A stretch of DNA of 64,000 bases from Haloimpatiens sp042688525 (lineage in GTDB: Bacteria > Bacillota > Clostridia > Clostridiales > Clostridiaceae): the NCBI RefSeq assembly GCF_042688525.2, contig NZ_JBHWAB010000001.1:806001-870000 (forward strand), in the 5' to 3' direction. Positions 1 to 8,605 of the stretch are shown piece by piece (position 1 is the first letter of the stretch; the number at the start of each line of letters is the position of its first letter). The notes beneath the pieces were generated by a model. The model did not search any database and had not been told where the DNA came from. It was given only the letters and a program-made list of their open reading frames with translations. A program made the position numbers and the translations under genes.

Positions 1-246
1 AGTGAAAATAACAGTATTTTTTATGATGATATAGATTTAAGTATTCCACATGGAGAAAAGAAGTATCTTTTAGAGAATCTTATAAAAGATGATTTTGTAA
101 TAGTAAAAGATGATGATAGTATGTGGTTCAACAAAGAAAAATGGGATAAAACAGTAAATAAGCTTTCTAATACCTATTTATTTATCTTGATGGCACCTTT
201 GATTGTTACGGTGATAATATTTTTGATTATAGAAAAATTTTTTTAG
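1..246 (+). CDS. C-terminal fragment of a membrane protein (unidentified)
   Basis: Reading frame 1 is open from the window edge to a TAG at 244-246, giving the last 81 residues of a protein that begins outside the window. The visible part is charged and Asp/Lys-rich, then ends in one hydrophobic segment (about residues 60-78, reading LFILMAPLIVTVIIFLIIE) with a very short tail, so the C-terminus is membrane-anchored. The next gene starts 15 bases downstream, so the two are probably co-transcribed. I do not recognise the family. Confidence 0.6.
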   Translation, partial: SENNSIFYDDIDLSIPHGEKKYLLENLIKDDFVIVKDDDSMWFNKEKWDKTVNKLSNTYLFILMAPLIVTVIIFLIIEKFF

Positions 247-261
247 TCTGGAGGGATGATA

Positions 262-1041
262 ATGGATTTTTATCCAGGATTTAATATAAAACCGACTTAT
301 GATCCATTTGGTTTTGTATATGGTGATGGTGTTTTTGGCCCTGAAGTTGAAAATAGAAGATTAGATGATATCAGAAAGAGTTTAAAAGATCCAATGTGCA
401 CTGGCCCTGATATTGTATATTCAATAGCAATGGATGTAGGGATTGAAGAAGATAAGGAAGATATGATTAAAAGAGATTTATTGTTTGGAGTAGTAACTTA
501 TGCTGCAGGAAAATTGGGAAATGAGCCAGTAAGATCACAAGGACATGTACATTCGGTATCAAAATCTTGTGGTAGTTCTACTGCAGAGGTATATGAAATA
601 TGGCAGGGAGACGCAGTAATTTATATGCAAGAAAGCACAAAAGATAATCCAGGAAAATGTTATGCAATCTACGCAAAGCAAGGTGATGTTGTGATAGTTC
701 CACCTTACTTTGCTCATTATACAGTAAGTTTAAATCCAGAAGTTCCATTAACTTTTGGGGCGTGGTGTGTTAGAGATTTTGGCTTTGATTATGATGAAAT
801 AAGACAGCATAAGGGATTAGCTTATTTCCCAGTATTTAATGACCAAGAACAAATAGAATGGATTCACAATGAAAATTATGAAGAGACAGAGATAATTATA
901 AAAAAAGCAAGAGAATATAAAGAATTTTCTATAGAAAAAGGAGTTCCTATTTATTCTCAGTTTCAAGAGAATCCAGATAAATTTTTAATTGTATCTCATC
1001 CAGAAAAAACTAAAGAAAAGTGGGATGATTTCAATCCATAG
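262..1041 (+). CDS. Cupin-type glucose-6-phosphate isomerase, copy 1
   Basis: 259 residues. It resembles the cupin (archaeal-type) phosphoglucose isomerases that interconvert glucose 6-phosphate and fructose 6-phosphate with a bound metal. The metal site is visible as GHVH at residues 94-97, Glu about 109 in STAEVYE, and His152 in PPYFAHY, all in one beta-barrel. I chose the second ATG (262) because GGAGG at 250-254 lies 7 bases before it, whereas the ATG at 256 abuts the Shine-Dalgarno site. It is longer than the single-domain family (about 190 residues), with extra sequence at both ends, so the substrate could be another sugar phosphate. The next gene is a second, shorter paralogue 13 bases downstream. 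Confidence 0.75.
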   Translation: MDFYPGFNIKPTYDPFGFVYGDGVFGPEVENRRLDDIRKSLKDPMCTGPDIVYSIAMDVGIEEDKEDMIKRDLLFGVVTYAAGKLGNEPVRSQGHVHSVSKSCGSSTAEVYEIWQGDAVIYMQESTKDNPGKCYAIYAKQGDVVIVPPYFAHYTVSLNPEVPLTFGAWCVRDFGFDYDEIRQHKGLAYFPVFNDQEQIEWIHNENYEETEIIIKKAREYKEFSIEKGVPIYSQFQENPDKFLIVSHPEKTKEKWDDFNP

Positions 1042-1054
1042 GAGGATAAATTTA

Positions 1055-1612
1055 ATGAAAATAATAGATCCGAAAGTATACCATAAAATGCCTGAAGGAA
1101 TTTTAGAAGGTGATGAAGTTAAGCACTACAAGAAGTATTTAAAAGATGTAAAGAATCTTTATAAATATGAAGATGAGGAATTGAATGATTCAGGTACTAT
1201 TATGTATGAAGTTCATTCTTATGGTAAAGGAGATGAAGATAAGAAAGGTAATTTATTTTGGGGACTTACAGTTATGAATCCTGTTTATATAAAGGATGAA
1301 TGTAATATGACAAGAGGGCATTTTCATGAAGATTTAAATTGTGCAGAGTTTTATTTTGGACTACAGGGGGAGGGCTTGCTGCTTCTAATGAATAAAGATG
1401 GAGAGATGTGGGCAGAAAAAATTTCTAAGGGTTCATTACATCATATTGATGGAGAATTAGCTCATAGAATTATAAATACGGGTAATGAAGTATTAAAGGT
1501 TGGAGCATGTTGGCCAACTGTATCAGGACATGATTACAAATCTATTGAGGATAAGGAGTTCCCTTATAGAGTATTTAATAATAATGGAGAAATTCAATTA
1601 GTCGCTAGATAA
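1055..1612 (+). CDS. Cupin-type glucose-6-phosphate isomerase, copy 2
   Basis: 185 residues, the usual length for the cupin phosphoglucose isomerase family. Likely metal ligands are His89 and His91 (RGHFHED), Glu98 (AEFYFGL) and His137 (GELAHRI); this spacing is close to the archaeal enzymes. The frame stays open further upstream, but the ATG at 1055 has AGGAGG at 1040-1045 and is the natural start. It lies between copy 1 and a mannose-6-phosphate isomerase and is translated from the same strand with short gaps, so the three form an operon. Isomerase activity is inferred from the family; the sugar specificity is not visible. Confidence 0.8.
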   Translation: MKIIDPKVYHKMPEGILEGDEVKHYKKYLKDVKNLYKYEDEELNDSGTIMYEVHSYGKGDEDKKGNLFWGLTVMNPVYIKDECNMTRGHFHEDLNCAEFYFGLQGEGLLLLMNKDGEMWAEKISKGSLHHIDGELAHRIINTGNEVLKVGACWPTVSGHDYKSIEDKEFPYRVFNNNGEIQLVAR

Positions 1613-1633
1613 GGACACAAAGGAGGAAAATTT

Positions 1634-3391
1634 ATGAATTACAAAGAGAGAATTCCTAATTATGATAAAGAACCTGAAGTGATTGTAAAGGGGTTTGAGG
1701 ATAAAGTTTGGGTAGGATACAGTGATATAATAAATGAAATTAAAAGTAAAGTGGATAATAATAAGTACATCATAACTTTGGATTGTTATCCTGGAGTTAG
1801 AGATGAAGAGGTGTTAAATGCATTTATTGAGGGATTAAATCCTACTCTTGTTATAAAAAGTGAAGATATTTTGTATGATGGAGAAACAATGACAAAATTA
1901 ATAAAGAGAAATTTAACTGATGATAGAGTTTTTGGAATAATGTACTATGGAGAAGTAGATGATTTTGTTGATGAAGAAAAGCTTTTGGAAGCAAAGAAAA
2001 GTTTGGACAAGATAGAACAGGGGATAGTGCTTGTTTATGGTGCTTTTGCAAGTAAAATTACTAAAGGTGATACATTAGTTTATTTAGATTTGGCAAGATG
2101 GGAAATTCAACAAAGGTATAGAAAAAAAGAATTAGGAAACTATAAGGTAAGCAACTTTGATGAAGATATTTTGAAAAAATATAAGAGATCATTTTTTATA
2201 GAATGGAGAATTGCAGATAGACACAAAAAAACTTTGTATGATAGTATAGATTATTTATTAGATACTAATATATATGATAATCCTAAAATGATTAGTGGAG
2301 ATGCTTTTAGGCAAGGATTAATTGAAACAGTAAGTCGTCCATTTAGACTTGTACCATATTTTGATCCAGGAGTATGGGGTGGACAATGGATGAAACAGGT
2401 ATGTGATTTGGACAAAAGCAAAGAAAATTTTGCTTGGTCTTTTGATGGAGTGCCAGAAGAAAATAGTTTGTATTTGAAATATGGTGATGTGAGAATAGAA
2501 GTTCCTGCAATTAATGCTGTTCTTTATAAACCAAAAGAATTATTAGGGCAAAAGGTTTATTCTAGGTTTGGAGCGGAGTTTCCAATAAGGTTTGATTTCC
2601 TTGATACAATTGGAGGAGGAAATTTAAGTCTACAGGTACATCCAGTTACTCAGTATATTAAAGAAAACTTTGGAATGCAGTATACTCAAGATGAAAGTTA
2701 TTATATTTTAGATGCAGAAGAAGACGCTTGTGTTTATTTAGGAGTAAAGAATGGAATTAGTAAAGATGGAATGATAAACGATTTAGAACAAGCTCAAAAG
2801 CCAGGGTTTTCTTTTGATGCAGATAGATATATAAATAAGTTTCCAGCTAAAAAACATGATCATTTCTTAATACCAGCAGGAACAATTCATTGTTCAGGTA
2901 AAAATGCTATGGTGCTTGAAATTAGTGCAACACCATATATATTTACTTTTAAACTTTGGGATTGGGGAAGAGTAGGTTTAGATGGGATTCCAAGGCCTAT
3001 ACACTTAAATCATGGAAAAAAGGTAATACAGTGGGATAGAACTACAGAGTGGGTAAAAGATAATTTAGTAAATAGAATAGAACTCATAAAAGATGATAGT
3101 AAAGTTAAAGAAGAAAGAACAGGGTTACATGAGCTTGAATTTATTGAAACTAGAAGATTTTGGTCTAAAGAAGAGATAAAATTAAATACTAATGGAGTAG
3201 TTAATGTATTAAATCTTGTAGAAGGTGATGAAGCTGTAGTTGAAAGTACTGATAATAAGTTTGAACCTTTTATAGTTCACTATGCAGAAACATTTATTAT
3301 ACCAGCAGCTGTTTCAGAATATACTATAAAACCTACAGAAAAAAGTAAAGGAGAGAAAATAGGGGTTTTAAAAGCATATGTAAGATGCTAA
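1634..3391 (+). CDS. Long class I mannose-6-phosphate isomerase with extra N-terminal domain
   Basis: 585 residues. The C-terminal half (about 235-585) is a type I phosphomannose isomerase, a zinc enzyme interconverting mannose 6-phosphate and fructose 6-phosphate. Zinc ligands are visible as Gln334 and His336 (LQVHP), Glu354 (QDESYY) and His419 (AGTIHC). The first ~230 residues are not part of the classical enzyme (about 300-400 residues). They look like an alpha/beta nucleotide-kinase-like fold (ITLDCYPG, then VYGAF, then YLDLARWEIQQRYR) but with no GxxxxGK(S/T) P-loop, so this domain may bind a ligand rather than phosphorylate. The ribosome site AGGAGG is at 1620-1625. It follows the two cupin isomerases in one operon. 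Confidence 0.85.
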   Translation: MNYKERIPNYDKEPEVIVKGFEDKVWVGYSDIINEIKSKVDNNKYIITLDCYPGVRDEEVLNAFIEGLNPTLVIKSEDILYDGETMTKLIKRNLTDDRVFGIMYYGEVDDFVDEEKLLEAKKSLDKIEQGIVLVYGAFASKITKGDTLVYLDLARWEIQQRYRKKELGNYKVSNFDEDILKKYKRSFFIEWRIADRHKKTLYDSIDYLLDTNIYDNPKMISGDAFRQGLIETVSRPFRLVPYFDPGVWGGQWMKQVCDLDKSKENFAWSFDGVPEENSLYLKYGDVRIEVPAINAVLYKPKELLGQKVYSRFGAEFPIRFDFLDTIGGGNLSLQVHPVTQYIKENFGMQYTQDESYYILDAEEDACVYLGVKNGISKDGMINDLEQAQKPGFSFDADRYINKFPAKKHDHFLIPAGTIHCSGKNAMVLEISATPYIFTFKLWDWGRVGLDGIPRPIHLNHGKKVIQWDRTTEWVKDNLVNRIELIKDDSKVKEERTGLHELEFIETRRFWSKEEIKLNTNGVVNVLNLVEGDEAVVESTDNKFEPFIVHYAETFIIPAAVSEYTIKPTEKSKGEKIGVLKAYVRC

Positions 3392-3517
3392 CAATTTAAG
3401 CTTAGCAGGTGAAAAATAAGTAATATATAAAATTTTAGTAAAAACTAGATATATAAGCTTGAAACTGATAAAATGTATATAGATGTATTTTAAATCTAGG
3501 AAGAAAGAGGTGATATA

Positions 3518-4243
3518 TTGGAACTAGATTATAGTAAAGGAGCCTCTCCATTATATTATCAAATAAAGGAAATATTAAGAAAAAGAATAGAAGACGAAGA
3601 ATATTTGCCGGGAGATATACTTCCATCTGAGCTTGAACTTCAACAATTTTTTAATGTTAGTAGAATAACAGTAAGACAAGCAATAAATGAGCTTGTTAAT
3701 GAGGGATATCTTTCAAGAACTAGAGGAAAAGGAACTACAGTTATATTTAATAAAATAGAAGAGTCTTTAAGTAGAATAATGAGTTTTACAGAAGAGATGA
3801 AAATGAGAGGTTTTGAGCCCTCAACAAAAGTTATAGAAGTTAGTATGGTAAAAGCTAATAAAGTTATATCGAAAAAGTTAAGCATAAATGAAGGTGAAGA
3901 AGTATATAAAATTGAAAGATTAAGATATGCTGATAACAAGCCTATAGCAGTTTTTGTAACATATTTAAGAAGGGAATTAAATTTACCTTTAGAGGAAGAA
4001 GAATATTGTGGTTCATTATATGAGCTTTTGAATAAAAGAAATAACATATCAGCTGCTAAAGTAAAAGAATCTTTTGAGGCATCAGCATCAAATATAAATG
4101 TTAGTAAACATCTAGAAATAGAAAAGGGTATTCCTATATTGAAGAGAACAAGGATATCATTTGACAATCATGGAAATAATTTAGAGTATTCTATTTGTTA
4201 TTATAGAGCGGATAGATATAAGTATATAGTTGAAATAGGATAA
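3518..4243 (+). CDS. GntR-family transcriptional regulator (HutC/UTRA type)
   Basis: 241 residues starting with TTG; AGAGGTGAT eight bases upstream supports this start. Residues about 10-75 form the winged helix-turn-helix (PSELELQQFFNVSRITVRQAINELVNEGYLSRTRGKGTTV), and about 90-235 form a UTRA ligand-binding domain. Family members are usually repressors released by a phosphorylated sugar or amino sugar. It lies 126 bases after the sugar-phosphate isomerase operon, on the same strand, so control of that operon is a reasonable inference. No operator was identified. Confidence 0.88.
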   Translation: MELDYSKGASPLYYQIKEILRKRIEDEEYLPGDILPSELELQQFFNVSRITVRQAINELVNEGYLSRTRGKGTTVIFNKIEESLSRIMSFTEEMKMRGFEPSTKVIEVSMVKANKVISKKLSINEGEEVYKIERLRYADNKPIAVFVTYLRRELNLPLEEEEYCGSLYELLNKRNNISAAKVKESFEASASNINVSKHLEIEKGIPILKRTRISFDNHGNNLEYSICYYRADRYKYIVEIG

Positions 4244-4251
4244 ATATGGAA

Positions 4252-4292
4252 GCACCCCTGGGGTCCAAAATATGGAAGGACCCCAGGGGTGC
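4252..4292. repeat. GC-rich perfect inverted repeat, 15-bp arms
   Basis: GCACCCCTGGGGTCC at 4252-4266 is followed, after an 11-base spacer, by its exact reverse complement at 4278-4292. Each arm also contains the internal palindrome ACCCC-T-GGGGT. About 80% GC is striking in this AT-rich DNA. It starts 9 bases after the GntR stop codon and ends 25 bases before the VanZ start. The bases after it (AAAATTTT) are not a good U-tract, so a simple terminator role is uncertain. Confidence 0.85.
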
Positions 4293-4316
4293 AAAATTTT
4301 CCAGGAGGTGAGGACG

Positions 4317-4847
4317 ATGAAAAGAGCTGCAGTATTTATTTTTGTGGTGATTACAGTTATTTGGATGAGCTTTATATTTTTGAATTCATCTAAAGATGGA
4401 AATAAATCTAATTCTATGAGTTATAAAATAGCAATTAGTATTAAGGAAAATTTTTCTCATGAAACACTTAACAAGATTAAAGTTAAGTTAGAAAAAAACA
4501 CAAAATATAGATTTAAGAATGATTTAAGTGTAGTGAATTTTGTCATTAGAAAATTTGCACATTTCTCTGAGTATATGATTTTAGCTATATTAGTATATAT
4601 GTTTTTTAGTTTTATAGGATTTAATAGTAAACATAGAATTGTCTATGTACTATTTATATGTCTTATGTATGCAGTTTTAGATGAATTTCATCAAAGTTTT
4701 GTTCTACAAAGAACTTCAAAGGTTGCAGATATTTTAATTGATTTTTCAGGAGCGGTATTTATAACTCTTATAAATGGTATTTTTAGTTTGATAAATATTT
4801 TTGTTAATAAAGTAAAATATAATAAAAAAGTAAAATTACATGAATAA
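4317..4847 (+). CDS. VanZ-like membrane protein
   Basis: 176 residues. An N-terminal membrane helix (AAVFIFVVITVIWMSFIFL) is followed by a polar loop, then the VanZ-type core: RKFAHFSEYMILAILVY, a second helix, and YAVLDEFHQSFVLQRTSKVADILIDFSGAVF. The conserved H-F-x-E-Y and D-E-x-H-Q motifs are present. The ATG at 4317 follows AGGAGGTGAGG. VanZ family proteins are small multi-helix membrane proteins; one confers low-level teicoplanin resistance, but most have no known role, so no resistance function is claimed. Confidence 0.85.
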   Translation: MKRAAVFIFVVITVIWMSFIFLNSSKDGNKSNSMSYKIAISIKENFSHETLNKIKVKLEKNTKYRFKNDLSVVNFVIRKFAHFSEYMILAILVYMFFSFIGFNSKHRIVYVLFICLMYAVLDEFHQSFVLQRTSKVADILIDFSGAVFITLINGIFSLINIFVNKVKYNKKVKLHE

Positions 4848-4982
4848 AATGGAAATTCAAAAACTGCGTTATATTCTTTAAAATTTTACTAGTTAATGAT
4901 ATACTTATATTAGTTGTAATTTAGTACACTACATGGCATATTTATGTATTAATTATTCATTATATATGAATGGAGGATTAAA

Positions 4983-5804
4983 ATGGAAAATAGCGTTAAA
5001 AAGGACAGGCCTGTTGTAGATACAGAACTTTCACTTCATCCCAAACAAGAGAATGTTGTTTCTGATTTCCAAAAGGAATTTATAGAAGATGAAATAAAAG
5101 ATTTACCTCCTATAAAAGAGGGAGATATAAATGTAAGTGCTGCTTATATCTATGATATAGGAGATAAATATGAATTGAGTATTTATATAAGAAATGGTTT
5201 AACAAAACCTATTAATTTAGAAAAGGTGCCTTTTGATATAGTAAATTCTAAAGATGAGGTTTTAGCAAGTCAAATTTTTGATTTGAAAGAGATGGGTAAG
5301 ATACCAGCTCATTCAGTAAGACCTTGGAAAATCTATTTTGACAAAGAAAATGTAAATGTGGATGAAATACCACAAGATGATTGGAAAATAGTTTTTGATT
5401 CTAGAATTAAGGCTATAAGATATGTAAAAGTACAATTAGAGGATTTACCAGAAGATATTGCAGAAGATAAAAGGGAGATGCTTCAACAATATGTAAATGA
5501 TCTTCCTAAATTAAAAGATGGAGATTTTAGTATAAGTACTTTTTATGTAAAAGAAGAGGAAGATGGAAGTTTAGGTGTGACTTTAATAATGAGAAATGGT
5601 ACAAACAAAGCAGTAGAACTTGGAAAACTTCCTGTTACAATATATGATGCTGAAGGAAAATTAGCAACTAAAGGAGTATTTGAAAATATTAATGTTCAAA
5701 TTAATCCATACAAAGCTACAGTAAGAGAATTTGTATTCTTAAAAGAACAGAGATTACCTGGAGATTTTAATTTCGAAAAGTGGACAGTTAAATTTGAAGT
5801 TTAA
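4983..5804 (+). CDS. SLAP-domain protein with two repeats
   Basis: 273 residues containing two similar ~110-residue units, roughly 40-150 and 160-272. Each has the pattern LPPIKEGDINVSAAYIYD or LPKLKDGDFSISTFYVKE, then an IRNG/MRNG turn (IYIRNGLTKPINLEKVPF; IMRNGTNKAVELGKLPV) and a closing W. This matches the duplicated SLAP domain seen in proteins associated with S-layer assembly in Firmicutes. There is no signal peptide or membrane helix, so the product appears cytoplasmic. It is a single gene ending in a terminator hairpin, and the giant surface protein lies 3 kb downstream. A role in surface-protein export is an inference. Confidence 0.7.
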   Translation: MENSVKKDRPVVDTELSLHPKQENVVSDFQKEFIEDEIKDLPPIKEGDINVSAAYIYDIGDKYELSIYIRNGLTKPINLEKVPFDIVNSKDEVLASQIFDLKEMGKIPAHSVRPWKIYFDKENVNVDEIPQDDWKIVFDSRIKAIRYVKVQLEDLPEDIAEDKREMLQQYVNDLPKLKDGDFSISTFYVKEEEDGSLGVTLIMRNGTNKAVELGKLPVTIYDAEGKLATKGVFENINVQINPYKATVREFVFLKEQRLPGDFNFEKWTVKFEV

Positions 5805-5809
5805 AAATA

Positions 5810-5840
5810 AAGCTTAGTACTTTATAGTGCTGAGCTTTTA
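5810..5840 (+). terminator. Intrinsic terminator after the SLAP gene
   Basis: AAGCTTAGTAC (5810-5820) pairs with GTGCTGAGCTT (5827-5837) across a short loop, including two G-U pairs, and runs into TTT. It starts 6 bases after the stop codon. Confidence 0.7.
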
Positions 5841-5949
5841 AACATACATAAATAAAATTTTACAGGGGAGGTGAACTGTTGAAGAATTCTTAATAAACTT
5901 CATAAACATTTTTACAGAGTTTTATGGGATTTTGACAACAGGAGATAAA

Positions 5950-7335
5950 GTGTTTAAAAACCAAAGTTTAGTAAAGTTTAAAAGCAAATTTAAAGTATTA
6001 GCATTAGCTTTAATTATGATGGTAACGTTAATACCAGCGAGTGTTAATGCTGAACCGGTAAATGAAGTAAGAAATCTTATAGAAGATCATTTTTTATACA
6101 AATATGATGATAGTGTTCTTAAAACAAAAAATATTAATGAGATGGTTTCAAATTTAAATGATATTTACTCTATTTATTTTACAAAAGAGGAATATGGTAG
6201 ATTTTTAAATATGTTAAATATGAAATTCTATGGTTTAGGAGTTTTTCTACAAGATGATAATAATGAAATAAAAATAAGTGGAATAGTAAGAAATTCAACA
6301 GTGCAAAAAGCAGGATTAAAAGTAGGAGATGTAATAGTTAAGATAAATGATAATGATTTAAAACAGCTAAAAGCTCAACAAGCAGCTTTATATCTTAATG
6401 GTAAACCAGGAACAAATGTAGAACTCGTGGTAAAAAGAGATAACAAGATTTTAACTTTTAATGTAAAAAGGGAAGAGGTAAAACTTCCAACAGTAATGAG
6501 TACAGTTTTAGATAAGAATATAGGATATATAAGAATAAATACTTTTGGAGAAAATGCTTCAGAAGAGTTTAAAAAGAATTTGTTTGCGTTGAAAGATAAA
6601 GTTGATTATTATGTAATTGATCTTATCAATAATCCAGGTGGATATATTAATGAGGCAGTTGATATTGCAGGATATTTTATTGGTGAAAAGCCAGTTGTTA
6701 AAGTAATGAATAAAAAAGGAGAAAGTAATATATATAAAGCACCAAAAAAAGAATATGTTATAGATAAACCAGTAGTATTTTTGGTAAATAAAGATACTGC
6801 TAGTGCATCAGAAATATTATCTGCAGCAATTAAAGACAATAAGAAAGCAACTATTATAGGACAAAATACTTATGGTAAAGGTGTGGCACAAAATTTATTT
6901 GAGTTATCTGATGGCAGCGTGCTAAAACTTACAACTCAAAAGTTTGTATCACCTTTGGGAAAAGAAATAAATAAGATTGGTGTTAAACCTGATATAGTTT
7001 GCAGTGATTCAGCATTGCTGGATACAGCACAAAGTATTTTAACAAAACCTGATTTTACATTAAATGTGGATGAACCAAAAGAAAGTTTTAAGGTAAACTT
7101 TAATTTGAAAATAAATGAAAAATTTATAAAAAATAATGTTCGCCTTTTAGATTGTAGTACTGGAAAGTATATAACTGTGGATACGAAATTGGAAAATGAA
7201 AAGCGTGTAGTTGTAACTCCAAAGGAAAAGCTTAAATGTGGACACAATTATTATTTAGTTGTGGATAAAGGTATTGTTTCAAAGTATGGTACAAAGTTAA
7301 AAAATAAAGTTATGACTAGGATAAGAATAAAGTAA
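5950..7335 (+). CDS. S41-family C-terminal processing protease (CtpA-like), secreted
   Basis: About 461 residues if translation starts at GTG 5950, which has AGGAG at 5940-5944; a TTG at 5932 is also possible. A signal peptide or anchor (LALALIMMVTLIPASVNA) is followed by a PDZ domain (about 90-172; GLGVFLQ, then AGLKVGDVIVKIND) and the S41 catalytic domain. The Ser/Lys dyad is visible as Ser285 in TASASEIL and Lys310 in YGKGVAQ, 25 residues apart as in CtpB, with Gln314. The C-terminal ~110 residues are an extra beta-rich domain resembling Big-type folds. It probably trims exported proteins. A strong ribosome site at 5864-5873 is left unused. Confidence 0.85.
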   Translation: MFKNQSLVKFKSKFKVLALALIMMVTLIPASVNAEPVNEVRNLIEDHFLYKYDDSVLKTKNINEMVSNLNDIYSIYFTKEEYGRFLNMLNMKFYGLGVFLQDDNNEIKISGIVRNSTVQKAGLKVGDVIVKINDNDLKQLKAQQAALYLNGKPGTNVELVVKRDNKILTFNVKREEVKLPTVMSTVLDKNIGYIRINTFGENASEEFKKNLFALKDKVDYYVIDLINNPGGYINEAVDIAGYFIGEKPVVKVMNKKGESNIYKAPKKEYVIDKPVVFLVNKDTASASEILSAAIKDNKKATIIGQNTYGKGVAQNLFELSDGSVLKLTTQKFVSPLGKEINKIGVKPDIVCSDSALLDTAQSILTKPDFTLNVDEPKESFKVNFNLKINEKFIKNNVRLLDCSTGKYITVDTKLENEKRVVVTPKEKLKCGHNYYLVVDKGIVSKYGTKLKNKVMTRIRIK

Positions 7336-7337
7336 GG

Positions 7338-7580
7338 CTAGTTAAATATACCTAAGCTCCGATAAATGATATTTTACTACAAAACCTATCACTTCACAAA
7401 GTAATTCTAAGTTCTAAAAATTTAATATTACTAAAAAACTCAAACTCGCTACACTCAAACAATGAGTTCTTCTTAACGCAATATTAAATTTTTAGAACAA
7501 GAATTACTAATGTTTGTTCAAACGGTTTTTACGTAAAATATCATTTATCTACGTTAGGTAGTATTCTAGTACTGATGAGA
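7338..7580. repeat. Palindromic element, subfamily 2 (copy 1)
   Basis: A long imperfect palindrome. CCGATAAATGATATTTTA near 7357-7374 is mirrored by TAAAATATCATTTATC near 7534-7550, and AATTCTAAGTTCTAAAAATT is mirrored by AATTTTTAGAACAAGAATT. The apex reads CTCAAACTCGCTACACTC..GAGT. Together with the next element it fills the 584-base gap between two convergent genes. No ORF is present. A close copy lies at 12962-13190. Confidence 0.8.
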
Positions 7581-7634
7581 TAATAAAGAATCCTCTACTT
7601 TCATAACATATTTTAAGCTTTTATCAACTGTTAA

Positions 7635-7890
7635 CTCAACTTTCGCAGTAAAAAATACTGTGTAGCGAAGGGAAATGATATATTGCGTAAGAAACATTTG
7701 AACAAAGTTTACAAGTTCTTAGCTTTACGAATTTGAAAAAAGTTATTTTTTAATTACTGATTCCTATGGAATATTAATTAAAAAATCTTTTTTCAATATG
7801 AGTAAAGCTTAGAACTTGTTACTGAAGTGAATAGTTTCTAAGCAAGATATCATTTTCCGTAGCGGTTATTTTTCATCTGTGAAAGTTGAG
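7635..7890. mobile_element. Palindromic MITE-like element, subfamily 1 (full copy, 7-bp direct repeats)
   Basis: 256 bp bounded by CTCAACTTTCGCAG at 7635-7648 and a near-matching CTGTGAAAGTTGAG at 7877-7890, with arms complementary over most of their length. Perfect 7-bp direct repeats CTGTTAA flank it (7628-7634 and 7891-7897), as expected of a target-site duplication. It has no coding capacity and is inverted relative to the copy at 42434-42690. Confidence 0.8.
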
Positions 7891-7919
7891 CTGTTAACTA
7901 TTTATACTTTAATCTTTTA

Positions 7920-8597
7920 CTAAAAAAAGCAGTCTTCAAGGGCTTGGAGATTTTTTATTTCTATTGTTTTTTTATAAAAATCTATAATTCCGTCATTTCT
8001 CATCTGGATTAATTCTCTGGACAGGGAAGGTCTTGATATACCAAAATGTTCAGCCATTTCTTTTCTTGAAATTGACATCTCTAGTTTCAATTTTTGTTGT
8101 TTATTATATTCATTTAAAAGTAAATCAGCAATTTTTTGCCTAATAGATTCATAAGACATACTTTTAACTTTTTTATTGAGCATAAGTATTTTATTAGAAA
8201 GTAAAGACATAAAATTTTTCAAAAATATTGGATTTAATTCACAAAGTTTAATAACATCATCTTTAAATATAAAAATAATTTCGCTTTTATTAGAGGATAT
8301 GATTGTAGCTGGGTATTCGTTGGGTTTTGAAAAAATAATTACCTCTCCAAATATATCACTTTCTTTTAATTTATTTATAGTTAATGTTTTTCCCGAAGGA
8401 TGTATCTTTTGAACTTCTACATTTCCAGAGAGTATAATTCCTATTTTGCTGCACTTGTCTTGTTCAATAGCTATAGTTTCATTTTTATTGAAGTTTTTTA
8501 TTTCATAACTAATGTTATTTAATAATTTTTTTATTTCGTTATCTTTAAGTCCTTTAAATAAAATACTTTTTTTGATTAATTTTATTACTTCATCCAT
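7920..8597 (-). CDS. Crp/Fnr-family transcriptional regulator
   Basis: 225 residues. The N-terminal cyclic-nucleotide-binding-type barrel (about 10-125; GIILSGNVEVQKIHPSGKTLTI, then DIFGEVIIF) lacks an obvious cAMP phosphate-binding R-S pair. The C-terminal helix-turn-helix is at about 165-215 (SRKEMAEHFGISRPSLSRELIQMRNDGII). No Fnr-type iron-sulphur cysteine cluster is visible at the N-terminus. The family senses redox, CO, heme or small molecules; the effector here is unknown. It is a single gene divergent from the giant CWB2 protein. Only a weak ribosome site adjoins the ATG. Confidence 0.85.
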   Translation of the reverse strand: MDEVIKLIKKSILFKGLKDNEIKKLLNNISYEIKNFNKNETIAIEQDKCSKIGIILSGNVEVQKIHPSGKTLTINKLKESDIFGEVIIFSKPNEYPATIISSNKSEIIFIFKDDVIKLCELNPIFLKNFMSLLSNKILMLNKKVKSMSYESIRQKIADLLLNEYNKQQKLKLEMSISRKEMAEHFGISRPSLSRELIQMRNDGIIDFYKKTIEIKNLQALEDCFF

Positions 8598-8605
8598 GAA
8601 AACAC

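Noticed and set aside
7338..7890. CRISPR array
   Set aside because: Repeats are long palindromes, not evenly spaced short direct repeats, and no cas genes are present.
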